Of a DNA stretch of 5,678 bases, positions 1 through 5,659 are shown one piece after another. The notes beneath the pieces were generated by a model that was given only the letters and a program-made list of their open reading frames with translations, ran no database searches and was not told where the DNA came from. How positions within the stretch are numbered: position 1 is the first letter of the stretch; the number at the start of each line of letters is the position of its first letter. Made by a program: the position numbers and the translations under genes. This DNA comes from JAJKIP01 sp040509055. GTDB taxonomy: Bacteria > Bacteroidota > Bacteroidia > Chitinophagales > Chitinophagaceae. The DNA lies in the NCBI GenBank assembly GCA_040509055.1, contig JBEVLT010000366.1, forward strand, positions 1 through 5,678, written 5' to 3'.

Positions 1-541
1 AAGACCGGGGACGATAGGTCGCAATGAAATTGGACAGCGGCAGGGAGTATTGCTTGCTCAGTTTCCTGTAGTCTGCCACCAGTTTGGTTTCGCCGGAATT
101 TTTGAATAGAACAATCCCGTCCGACGTCCAGAAAAATAACTCTCCTTTTTCATTTTCTCCCCCGATGGGGGCAAAAGAAGGCAGACGGAGCTTTCTCAGG
201 GAGCTATCATTATCGGGGCTGTGTATTTTCCCTTCATAATAATAACAAGGCTTGCTTCCAAAAGGCAATAACCATACTCTTCCCTTCGAATCGGCGTAAA
301 TGGACAGGATCTCATTGTCAGTAAGCCCGTCTTTTATCGTGTAATTCGTGAATTTTTTCCCGTCGAACATGCTGACACCATTGTCTGTGGCGAACCACAT
401 GTATCCCTTTTTGTCCTGGCACATCCGGTACACGGTAGAGCTGGCCAGCCCGTCTTTACTATTGTAATGAATGTAAGTATAGTCCTGGCCAAGGGCAGGG
501 ATGCAGCATAGCAGCAGGATGTGGAGGAGGCTGGTCTTCAC
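1..541 (-). CDS. Two-component regulator propeller-domain protein, N-terminal part (cut by window edge)
   Basis: The reverse strand is open from a GTG at 541-539 to the left edge: 180 residues, with the C-terminus outside the window. Residues 1-18 form a signal peptide (MKTSLLHILLLCCIPALG, cleavage likely before Q19). Two cysteines sit in its core, but Leu precedes the first, so it is not a good lipobox. At least two Reg_prop-type propeller blades follow: residues 31-66 contain DKKGYMWFATDNGVSMFDG, and residues 72-95 contain the related stretch DSKGRVWLLPFG. A third, more diverged blade is suggested by FFWTSDGIVLF near 137-147. In this family the propeller is a periplasmic ligand-sensing domain, usually followed by a Y_Y_Y domain, a membrane segment and a histidine kinase or LytTR-type output. 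That part is not visible here, so kinase activity is only inferred. GTG is chosen because the signal peptide starts there and no in-frame ATG was seen upstream. By eye it is less GC-rich than its neighbours. Confidence 0.85.
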   Translation of the reverse strand, partial: MKTSLLHILLLCCIPALGQDYTYIHYNSKDGLASSTVYRMCQDKKGYMWFATDNGVSMFDGKKFTNYTIKDGLTDNEILSIYADSKGRVWLLPFGSKPCYYYEGKIHSPDNDSSLRKLRLPSFAPIGGENEKGELFFWTSDGIVLFKNSGETKLVADYRKLSKQYSLPLSNFIATYRPRS

Positions 542-571
542 CCTGCAAATAAAACAAAACCCCGGGAAATG

Positions 572-605
572 AAAAGAGGTGAGTTCCTTTCGGTAACTCA
601 CCTCT
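572..605 (-). terminator. Rho-independent terminator downstream of the oxoamine synthase gene
   Basis: A perfect 11-bp inverted repeat, AGAGGTGAGTT at 575-585 with AACTCACCTCT at 595-605, encloses a 9-base loop. Read on the minus strand the loop can close further as CC-GAAA-GG, a GNRA tetraloop, with one bulged A. The minus-strand transcript then runs into TTTTCATTT (575-567). The hairpin lies 24 bases past the stop codon of the 629-1888 gene and just before the GTG of the next minus-strand gene, so it separates the two transcription units. On the plus strand no T-run follows, so it acts in the minus direction. Confidence 0.88.
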
Positions 606-628
606 CTGTAGCTACGTAATAAATAAGA

Positions 629-1888
629 TCAGGATGCTTCGGCCATATCCGGGATGGCCTCTACCTTGTATTCACCGGCATCCAGCTTTTTCTTGGTTTC
701 GGAAAAAGCGGTCAGCGTAGCCTCGATATCGGCTTCTGTGTGCGCCGCCGTAGGGATCAGCCGGTAAATGATATGCCCCTTGGGTATTACCGGGTACACC
801 ACGATGGAGCAGAAGATATGGTAGTTTTCGCGCAGGTCCATCACCATCGCGGTGGCTTCTTCCACGCCGCCCTTCATGTACACGGGTGTTACCACGGAGT
901 CGGTCTTGCCGATGTCGAACCCTCTTTCTTTCAGTCCCTGCTGCAGTTTGGTCGCATTTTCCCAGAGCTTTTCCTTCAGCGCAGGTTGGGTACGCAGCAG
1001 CTCCAGCCGCTTCAGGTTGCCGATCACCAGCGGCATGGGCAGGCTTTTGGCGAAGATCTGGCTGCGGATATTGTAGCGGATATAGTCGATGATTTTTTTA
1101 TCGCCGGTAATAAAAGCGCCGATAGAGGCCATGGATTTGGCAAAGGTGGAAAAATAGAGGTCGATCTGGTCCTGTACGCCCTGCTCCTCGCCGGCGCCGG
1201 CGCCGGTCTGGCCCAGCGTGCCAAAGCCATGTGCATCGTCCACCAACAGGCGGAACTCGTATTTATTCTTCAATTCAGCAATTTCTTTCAGCTTGCCCTG
1301 GTCGCCGGCCATGCCAAACACGCCTTCCGTGATTACCAGGATACCGCCGGCCTGCTGTTTGTCGATCAGGGCCGTGGCCCGCTGCAGCTGTTTTTCAAAG
1401 TCGGCCATATCATTGTGCTTGAACACGTAGCGGTGGCCGGGATGAAGGCGCAGCCCGTCGATGATGCAGGCATGGCTTTCCGCATCGTATACGATCACAT
1501 CGTGCCGGCTGCACAGCACGTCGATCAGGCTGACCATGCCCTGGTAACCGTAGTTGAGCAGGATGGCGTCTTCCTTCATTTCAAATGCAGCCAGTTCTGC
1601 TTCGAGCTGTTCGTGGTGATTGCTGTTGCCGCTCATCATGCGGGCGCCCATTGGCAATGCCAGCCCGAATTCTTTGGCGGAGTCGGCATCGGCTTTTCTT
1701 ACTTCGGGGTGGCTGGCCAGGCCCAGGTAATTGTTCAGGCTCCAGACGATCATTTCCTTGCCGCGAAATTTCATCCGGCTCCCGATATCGCCTTCCAGTT
1801 TTGGAAATGCAAAATAGCCATGCGCCCTTTCGCGGTGCTGCCCGATAGGGCCATAATTTTTCAACAAACGCTCAAATATATCCGCCAT
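629..1888 (-). CDS. PLP-dependent alpha-oxoamine synthase (serine palmitoyltransferase / KBL / cysteate acyltransferase-like)
   Basis: This 419-residue protein is a fold-type I PLP enzyme of the alpha-oxoamine synthase family, close to the usual length of about 400. The family condenses an amino acid with an acyl thioester, with decarboxylation, or runs the related cleavage. Visible signature residues are NNYLGLA at 52-58 and His139 in ESHACIIDG, which should stack on the PLP ring. VDDAHGFGTLG at 216-226 has Asp218 for the pyridine nitrogen and His220. Lys251 in STFAKSMASIG forms the Schiff base. Arg376 in YRLIPTAAHT is the likely carboxylate-binding Arg. Where the Bacteroides and Sphingobacterium serine palmitoyltransferases I recall have GSRFLNGT, this protein has GARMMSGN (81-88), so it looks like a different clade. 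Threonine-pathway KBL, sphingolipid and sulfonolipid (capnine) roles all remain possible. No partner gene (tdh, acyl carrier protein or reductase) is adjacent. ATG is the start; there is no Shine-Dalgarno. It has its own promoter and terminator, so it is probably monocistronic. Confidence 0.9.
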   Translation of the reverse strand: MADIFERLLKNYGPIGQHRERAHGYFAFPKLEGDIGSRMKFRGKEMIVWSLNNYLGLASHPEVRKADADSAKEFGLALPMGARMMSGNSNHHEQLEAELAAFEMKEDAILLNYGYQGMVSLIDVLCSRHDVIVYDAESHACIIDGLRLHPGHRYVFKHNDMADFEKQLQRATALIDKQQAGGILVITEGVFGMAGDQGKLKEIAELKNKYEFRLLVDDAHGFGTLGQTGAGAGEEQGVQDQIDLYFSTFAKSMASIGAFITGDKKIIDYIRYNIRSQIFAKSLPMPLVIGNLKRLELLRTQPALKEKLWENATKLQQGLKERGFDIGKTDSVVTPVYMKGGVEEATAMVMDLRENYHIFCSIVVYPVIPKGHIIYRLIPTAAHTEADIEATLTAFSETKKKLDAGEYKVEAIPDMAEAS

Positions 1889-1934
1889 AGATCAAATGAT
1901 TTTTTATATGCAGTAAAAAACTAATGCAGGTGTG

Positions 1935-1965
1935 CAAAAATACGATTTTGAGGCGTAAGGGCAAA
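1935..1965 (-). promoter_or_regulatory. Bacteroidota-type promoter for the oxoamine synthase gene
   Basis: Read on the minus strand, TATTTTTG at 1942-1935 is an exact match to the Bacteroidota -7 consensus TAnnTTTG. TTTG at 1965-1962 supplies the -33 element, with 19 bases between them, which is the expected spacing. Transcription should start near 1928, giving a leader of about 40 bases before the ATG at 1888. Confidence 0.7.
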
Positions 1966-2000
1966 GGATCAGCACCGTTATATACAGCAGGAATGCCGTG

Positions 2001-2615
2001 CTACCAGATGATCTCCGCCACGGCGCAAACCTTCCATTGCTTGTGCGCGTGGGTGCTGACGGCTATTTTGTGATAGGCAGGGTCCAGGCATATCTTCCGG
2101 TGGCCCAGCGAGGCCACTTCGTGATCAATGAGCCATTGCAGGGCAATGTCTTTCCCGGTATGCATGCCGTAGGACAGGCATTCGGCATAATTGCCTTTGG
2201 GGCAGGTGGTACGCGCATGACCGGTGCGCCCGCTATTGCCCAGCTCCGCGGCAAAGCAGGTGGCATTTTGGTACAGGGCCGTATCAAATACCAGGGCCTG
2301 TACCGGCCGGCGGCTGGCCAGGTCCTTCAGCAGCGATTTTTTGTAGGGCGATTTGTCCAGGTAATCGCCGTATTCCGCCGGCGGCGTGTAGTTTTTCACT
2401 TCGAGATCGGCAAACTTTTGCGGGTAAAGACGGCACAGGTTCAGGTATAGGATCGTTTCTTTCTCCGCATCGGTCAGCCCGCTGATATCCCTGGCCGTAT
2501 TGGCTGCCTGCCATTCCGCATCCGCCCAACCCTGGGCGCCGGATAGCAGGGGCGCCAGCAGCACAAGTAAGCATACTGCTGCGTGCAGGAGCTTCCTGTA
2601 TAGGTTTAAGTTCAT
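2001..2615 (-). CDS. Exported CAP (SCP/PR-1-like) domain protein
   Basis: This 204-residue protein has a signal peptide (residues 1-27 or so: basic MNLNLYRKLLH, hydrophobic VCLLVLLAPLLSG, cleavage near AQG), so it is probably periplasmic or secreted. Residues about 50-204 resemble a bacterial CAP domain. Features seen are TGHAR (131-135), AECLSYG (144-150) in place of the usual AENI..G, ALQWLID (158-164), and SLGHRKICLDPAYHKIAV (169-186). The likely cavity residues are His133, Glu145, Glu166 and His172. The mature part holds six cysteines (61, 120, 138, 146, 176, 197), which may pair as disulfides outside the cytoplasm. The biochemical role of bacterial CAP proteins is mostly unknown; lipid binding or proteolysis is known for some relatives only. 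The ATG at 2615 is chosen because the signal peptide begins there; the frame is open further upstream but only from a TTG (2654). No strong promoter is seen: TAATTTTA at 2649-2642 is one mismatch from the -7 consensus. Confidence 0.82.
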   Translation of the reverse strand: MNLNLYRKLLHAAVCLLVLLAPLLSGAQGWADAEWQAANTARDISGLTDAEKETILYLNLCRLYPQKFADLEVKNYTPPAEYGDYLDKSPYKKSLLKDLASRRPVQALVFDTALYQNATCFAAELGNSGRTGHARTTCPKGNYAECLSYGMHTGKDIALQWLIDHEVASLGHRKICLDPAYHKIAVSTHAHKQWKVCAVAEIIW

Positions 2616-2664
2616 ACCGTATTGTTTAACGTATGCCGGAATAAAATTAGCCAAAGCAAGGTGT

Positions 2665-2699
2665 TAAAATGCAAACAGCCCTGCCGGAGCGGGGCTGTT
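2665..2699 (-). terminator. Intrinsic terminator downstream of queA
   Basis: On the minus strand AACAGCCC (2699-2692) pairs with GGGCTGTT (2681-2674), 8 bp. Inside it, GC pairs again with GC around a TCCG loop, after one C.A mismatch. The transcript continues TTTGCATTTT, an interrupted T-tract. It lies 22 bases beyond the queA stop codon and upstream of the CAP gene start. The T-tract is imperfect, so termination may be partial. Confidence 0.65.
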
Positions 2700-2721
2700 C
2701 GTAAAAAGGTATCCACACTGA

Positions 2722-3771
2722 TCAGATCACCAGCAGGGCATCGCCATAGCTGAAAAACCGGTATTTGTCCTTGATCGCTTTTTTATAAGCTTCCATGGTC
2801 AGCTCATACCCGGCAAAGGCACAGGTCATGATCAGCAGGCTGGTCTTGGGCAGGTGAAAGTTGGTGATCAGCGCATCTGCGATATTGAAATCGTACGGGG
2901 GGTGGATGAACATATTGGTCCAGCCCTCCGAAGGTTTCAGGAGTTTCTGTGCGGTAAACGATGACTCGAGTGCGCGCATGGTGGTGGTGCCTACCGAGCA
3001 GATGCGGTGGCCGTATTCCTTGGCACGGTTCACCACTTTGCAGGCCGCTTCTTCAATGCGGTAATATTCTGCGTCCATCTTGTGCTTGCTCAGGTCTTCC
3101 ACCTCGATAGGGCGAAAAGTGCCCAGGCCGGTATGCAGGGTTACTTCGGCAAAACGGACCCCCTGTATCTCGAGCCGCTTGATCAGCTCGCGGCTGAAGT
3201 GCAGGCCGGCTGTCGGGGCCGCCACGGCGCCTTCGTGCTTGGCGTACACGGTCTGGTAGCGTTCCTTGTCCTCTTCGTCGGGTTTGCGCTTGATGTATTT
3301 GGGCAGGGGCGTTTCGCCCAGTTTTTCCAGCTGCTCGCGGAAGCCTTCTTCGCTGCCTTCCCAGAGGAAGCGAATGGTGCGGCCGCGGCTGGTGGTATTA
3401 TCGATCACTTCGGCCACCAGGTCTTCCTGGTCGCCGAAATAAAGCTTGTTGCCGACACGGATCTTGCGGGCCGGGTCAACGATCACGTCCCACAGGCGGT
3501 TGGGTTTGTTCAGCTCGCGCAGCAGGAATACTTCGATCTTGGCGCCGGTCTTTTCCTTGCGGCCGTACATGCGGGCCGGGAATACCTTGGTATTGTTGAC
3601 CACGAAGACATCCTTGTCGTTGAAATAGTCGAGAATGTCGCGGAAATGTTTGTTTTCGATCTGCCCGGTGTGGCGGTGTACCACCATCATACGGGCATCT
3701 TCACGTTTTTTTGCAGGATTTTGAGCGATAAGATTGAGAGGGAGGTCGAAACGGAATTGTGAAAGCTTCAT
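2722..3771 (-). CDS. queA: tRNA preQ1(34) S-adenosylmethionine ribosyltransferase-isomerase QueA
   Basis: QueA transfers and isomerises the ribosyl moiety of S-adenosylmethionine onto preQ1 at tRNA position 34, giving epoxyqueuosine, the penultimate step of queuosine synthesis in the cytoplasm. The 349-residue length fits the family (about 340-360). Family motifs are seen in order: FDLPLNLIAQNP (8-19), VVNNTKVFPARMYGRK (57-72), LGETPLPKYIKR (151-162), RYQTVYAKHEGAVAAPTAGLHF split as 171-180 and 181-192, LHTGLGTFRPI (212-222), HKMDAEY (230-236), VGTTTMRALES (260-270), TNMFIHPPYDF (285-295), LITNFHLPKTSLL (301-313) and FFSYGDALLV (339-348). All conserved blocks are intact, so it should be active. 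ATG at 3771 is the start, since MKLSQFRFDLP matches the usual N-terminus. The frame is open for 28 more codons upstream, but only from TTG and with no family similarity. No other queuosine gene is in the window. The gene has a long leader and its own terminator. Confidence 0.97.
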   Translation of the reverse strand: MKLSQFRFDLPLNLIAQNPAKKREDARMMVVHRHTGQIENKHFRDILDYFNDKDVFVVNNTKVFPARMYGRKEKTGAKIEVFLLRELNKPNRLWDVIVDPARKIRVGNKLYFGDQEDLVAEVIDNTTSRGRTIRFLWEGSEEGFREQLEKLGETPLPKYIKRKPDEEDKERYQTVYAKHEGAVAAPTAGLHFSRELIKRLEIQGVRFAEVTLHTGLGTFRPIEVEDLSKHKMDAEYYRIEEAACKVVNRAKEYGHRICSVGTTTMRALESSFTAQKLLKPSEGWTNMFIHPPYDFNIADALITNFHLPKTSLLIMTCAFAGYELTMEAYKKAIKDKYRFFSYGDALLVI

Positions 3772-3797
3772 GTGTTTAACTGGTTTGTTGAACGGCT

Positions 3798-3914
3798 CCG
3801 GCCACCGGCCGACAGGAGGTTGAGCTATTCCGCTATGCCAGGCAATACATATCAATAAAGCGGATCAGGGCAAACCCCGGTCTTACGGTACCGGGAACCT
3901 GTCATACAGACAGG
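3798..3914 (-). promoter_or_regulatory. Hairpin-rich 5' leader of queA (candidate regulatory leader)
   Basis: If the promoter at 3926-3933 is used, queA has a leader of about 150 bases with three successive inverted repeats. The first is CCTGTC (3898-3903) with GACAGG (3909-3914), 5-base loop. The second is CCCGGT (3876-3881) with ACCGGG (3890-3895), 8-base loop. The third is CGGCC (3799-3803) with GGCCG (3807-3811), 3-base loop. None is followed by a clear T-run. I do not recognise a known riboswitch here, and a regulatory role is inference. Confidence 0.35.
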
Positions 3915-3925
3915 CTACAGGGGTG

Positions 3926-3933
3926 CAAAAGTA
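3926..3933 (-). promoter_or_regulatory. Probable -7 promoter element for queA
   Basis: TACTTTTG on the minus strand (3933-3926) matches the Bacteroidota consensus TAnnTTTG exactly. No clear TTG is found about 19-21 bases further upstream, so the -33 element is weak or absent. The predicted start lies near 3919, about 148 bases before the queA ATG. Confidence 0.5.
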
Positions 3934-4041
3934 CTGCGAAAAACAGTAAAACCGTCTTTTCCCGCCGCATTTTTCTCGCCCTGGTATAAAAATTATCTGC
4001 TCCAGGCCTGATTTTGTGCTTTTTATTGCATTCCCGCATCT

Positions 4042-4049
4042 TATTTTTG
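4042..4049 (+). promoter_or_regulatory. Probable -7 promoter element for the TraB/GumN gene
   Basis: TATTTTTG matches TAnnTTTG exactly and lies in an AT-rich stretch. The nearest TTG triplets upstream are at 4026-4028 (13-base gap, short) and 4014-4016 (25-base gap, long), so the -33 match is poor. The implied leader is about 118 bases before the ATG at 4174. Confidence 0.45.
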
Positions 4050-4173
4050 TTTAAATACTTTTCTGATAGAATTACAGACCGGGAATAAATGCTTGCCTGC
4101 CACCGGTTTTTTCTTTTGTCACCAGTATTATCATCTTCCAACCGCTTTGCTTTTACCGATGCATTTAACCTTT

Positions 4174-5655
4174 ATGAAACGACTACCCGTTCTGCTGCTG
4201 ATCACCCTTGTTCCGTACCTGCTTCATGCCCAGCCACCCGTCAAAAAGAAAAAGTACCCCAGCCTGCTGTGGGAAATATCCGGCAACGGGCTTAAAAAAC
4301 CTTCTTTCCTTTTCGGGACCATGCACGTGAGCAGCAAAATGGCTTTTCACCTGTCCGATTCGTTTTACCTCGGCCTGCGCAATGCCGATGTGGTGGCCCT
4401 GGAAACCAACCCCGAATCGTGGCAGGAAGACATGAGCAAATACGAAACGGGAACGGGCTACGGCAACAATTACAGCCGCTCTTTTTCCGGGTATTTTTCT
4501 ATGCCCACCGATTACCTTACCCTTAGTACCCTTAAGTTTTACAAGTACGATAAAAAAGTGGAGCGAACGCTGTACAGCAATCCCTCCACGATCAACAACC
4601 TGCTGTACCGTACCTATGGCAACGATGCCAGCGACTTTGAAGAAGATACTTACCTGGATATGTACATCTACCAGTGCGGTAAGAAATGGGGCAAGAAAGT
4701 GGCAGGCGTGGAGAAATATGGCGAGAGCATGAAGCTGATGATGGAAGCGTATAAGGATGCCGCCAAAGATAAGAACAGGAAGGAGCGCAGTTATGACGCC
4801 GAAGATGGTTTTTCATCCGGCAACCTGCAGGAAGCTTATCGTACCGGCAACCTCGACTGGCTGGATTCCATCAACCGGTACAACAGCTTTTCCAGCGCCT
4901 TCGATGAAAAATTCCTTTACCGGCGCAACGAGATACAGGCCGCTTCCATCGATTCCATTCTTAAAACCGGGCACTCGCTGTTTGTAGGCGTGGGCGCGGC
5001 ACACCTGCCGGGCACCAGGGGCGTGATCGAGATGCTGCGTGCCATGGGCTACAGGCTGCGGCCGGTGCGGATGGGCGAGCGCGACAGCCAGCACAAAAAC
5101 CAGGTAGAAAAGCTCAGGGTGCCCGTCACCTTTACCACGCAGCCTGCGGAAGACGGTATCTATAAAGTGGATATACCCGGTAAATTCTACAAATTTGGCG
5201 ATGACGCCTGGCTGGACCAGCGCCAGTATGCCGATATGGCCAACGGCAGCTACTACATGGTCACCCGTATCATGACCAATGCCTGGATGTGGGGACATAC
5301 TACCGACAAGGTGTACCGGGTGATCGACAGCCTGCTGTATGAAAATGTACCGGGAAAGATCGTTACGCGCGCCGCTATCGTGCGCAACGGGTATCGCGGT
5401 ATCGACCTTACCAATAAGACACGCCGCGGCGACCTGCAGCGGTACAATATTTTCATTACGCCGTTCGAGATACTCGTATTCAAAATGAGCGGCACGGGCG
5501 ACTATGTGAAGAATGGCGATGAAGCCAGGCGCTTTTTCGGCAGCATACAGCTCCGGGAGTTCACGCCTGCACCCGTGGCCGGGCAGCCAGCGGCTGCACG
5601 CCCCGCAGAAAGGAAAAAATACAACCCGCCCGATTGCGGGGTTTCCGTTAACTAA
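4174..5655 (+). CDS. Exported TraB/GumN (TIKI-like) family protein with an extra C-terminal domain
   Basis: This 493-residue protein begins with a signal peptide (MKRLPVLLLITLVPYLLHA, cleavage near residue 19), so it should act in the periplasm or at the cell surface. A TraB/GumN domain spans about residues 30-300: SLLWEISGNG (30-39), FLFGTMHV (45-52) with the GxxH motif at 48-51, ALETNP (75-80) with Glu77, RRNEIQAASI (250-259), and FVGVGAAHLPG (270-280) with the second GxxH at 274-277. In TIKI relatives paired GxxH and Glu residues form a metalloprotease site. Those residues are present here, so protease activity is plausible but unproven. Residues about 310-465 form an additional domain I cannot name. 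A Pro/Ala-rich tail follows (465-480), ending KKYNPPDCGVSVN. Typical single-domain members are about 280-300 residues. ATG at 4174 is preferred because the signal peptide starts there; ATG at 4159 would add five residues, and the frame is open back to TTG 4093. A further ATG sits four bases after the stop, suggesting an operon. Confidence 0.85.
   Translation: MKRLPVLLLITLVPYLLHAQPPVKKKKYPSLLWEISGNGLKKPSFLFGTMHVSSKMAFHLSDSFYLGLRNADVVALETNPESWQEDMSKYETGTGYGNNYSRSFSGYFSMPTDYLTLSTLKFYKYDKKVERTLYSNPSTINNLLYRTYGNDASDFEEDTYLDMYIYQCGKKWGKKVAGVEKYGESMKLMMEAYKDAAKDKNRKERSYDAEDGFSSGNLQEAYRTGNLDWLDSINRYNSFSSAFDEKFLYRRNEIQAASIDSILKTGHSLFVGVGAAHLPGTRGVIEMLRAMGYRLRPVRMGERDSQHKNQVEKLRVPVTFTTQPAEDGIYKVDIPGKFYKFGDDAWLDQRQYADMANGSYYMVTRIMTNAWMWGHTTDKVYRVIDSLLYENVPGKIVTRAAIVRNGYRGIDLTNKTRRGDLQRYNIFITPFEILVFKMSGTGDYVKNGDEARRFFGSIQLREFTPAPVAGQPAAARPAERKKYNPPDCGVSVN
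5625..5644 (+). other. Terminator-like hairpin inside the 3' end of the TraB/GumN gene
   Basis: CCCGC (5625-5629) pairs with GCGGG (5636-5640) around a six-base loop, with A-rich sequence before it (5609-5624) and GTTT after it. It lies within the last ten codons. The T-run is too short for a confident terminator call, so it may only cause pausing or be chance. Confidence 0.3.
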
Positions 5656-5659
5656 CCCC

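Larger units (their letters stand above)
3772..4173. other. Divergent intergenic region between queA and the TraB/GumN gene
   Basis: These 402 bases carry no gene that I can support. They hold the queA leader with three hairpins (3798-3914), the queA -7 element (3926-3933), an AT-rich stretch (about 3985-4060) and the -7 element of the TraB/GumN gene (4042-4049). Short open frames exist on both strands but have neither good starts nor recognisable protein character. No tRNA or repeat was seen. Confidence 0.7.

Noticed and set aside
1190..1206. GC-only tandem repeat (GCCGGC units, 17 bp)
   Set aside because: It lies in frame in the oxoamine synthase and encodes the TGAGAG loop (residues 228-233); family members have a Gly/Ala-rich loop here, so codon choice explains it.
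740..1924. Long plus-strand open frame (394 codons) opposite the oxoamine synthase gene
   Set aside because: It is the antisense shadow of a GC-rich gene with clear PLP-enzyme motifs; its translation is His/Ala/Val-rich with no recognisable domain.
1978..2000. Terminator for the CAP gene
   Set aside because: Only a 5-bp AGCAC/GTGCT pairing with a long loop and no T-run can be drawn downstream of the stop codon, so I do not call one.
3007..3762. Plus-strand open frame (251 codons) opposite queA
   Set aside because: Antisense shadow of an unambiguous queA; no domain and no plausible start context.
3772..3855. N-terminal extension of queA
   Set aside because: It would start at TTG and adds 28 residues with no match to the family, while the ATG at 3771 gives the standard QueA N-terminus.
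3772..3925. preQ1 riboswitch in the queA leader
   Set aside because: I could not find the short hairpin plus A-rich pseudoknot tail of the class I element or any pattern like class II; the leader is GC-rich near the start codon.
3902..4141. Minus-strand open frame of 79 codons in the queA-TraB gap
   Set aside because: It overlaps both predicted promoters, is Lys/Arg-rich from AT-rich sequence, and resembles no known protein.
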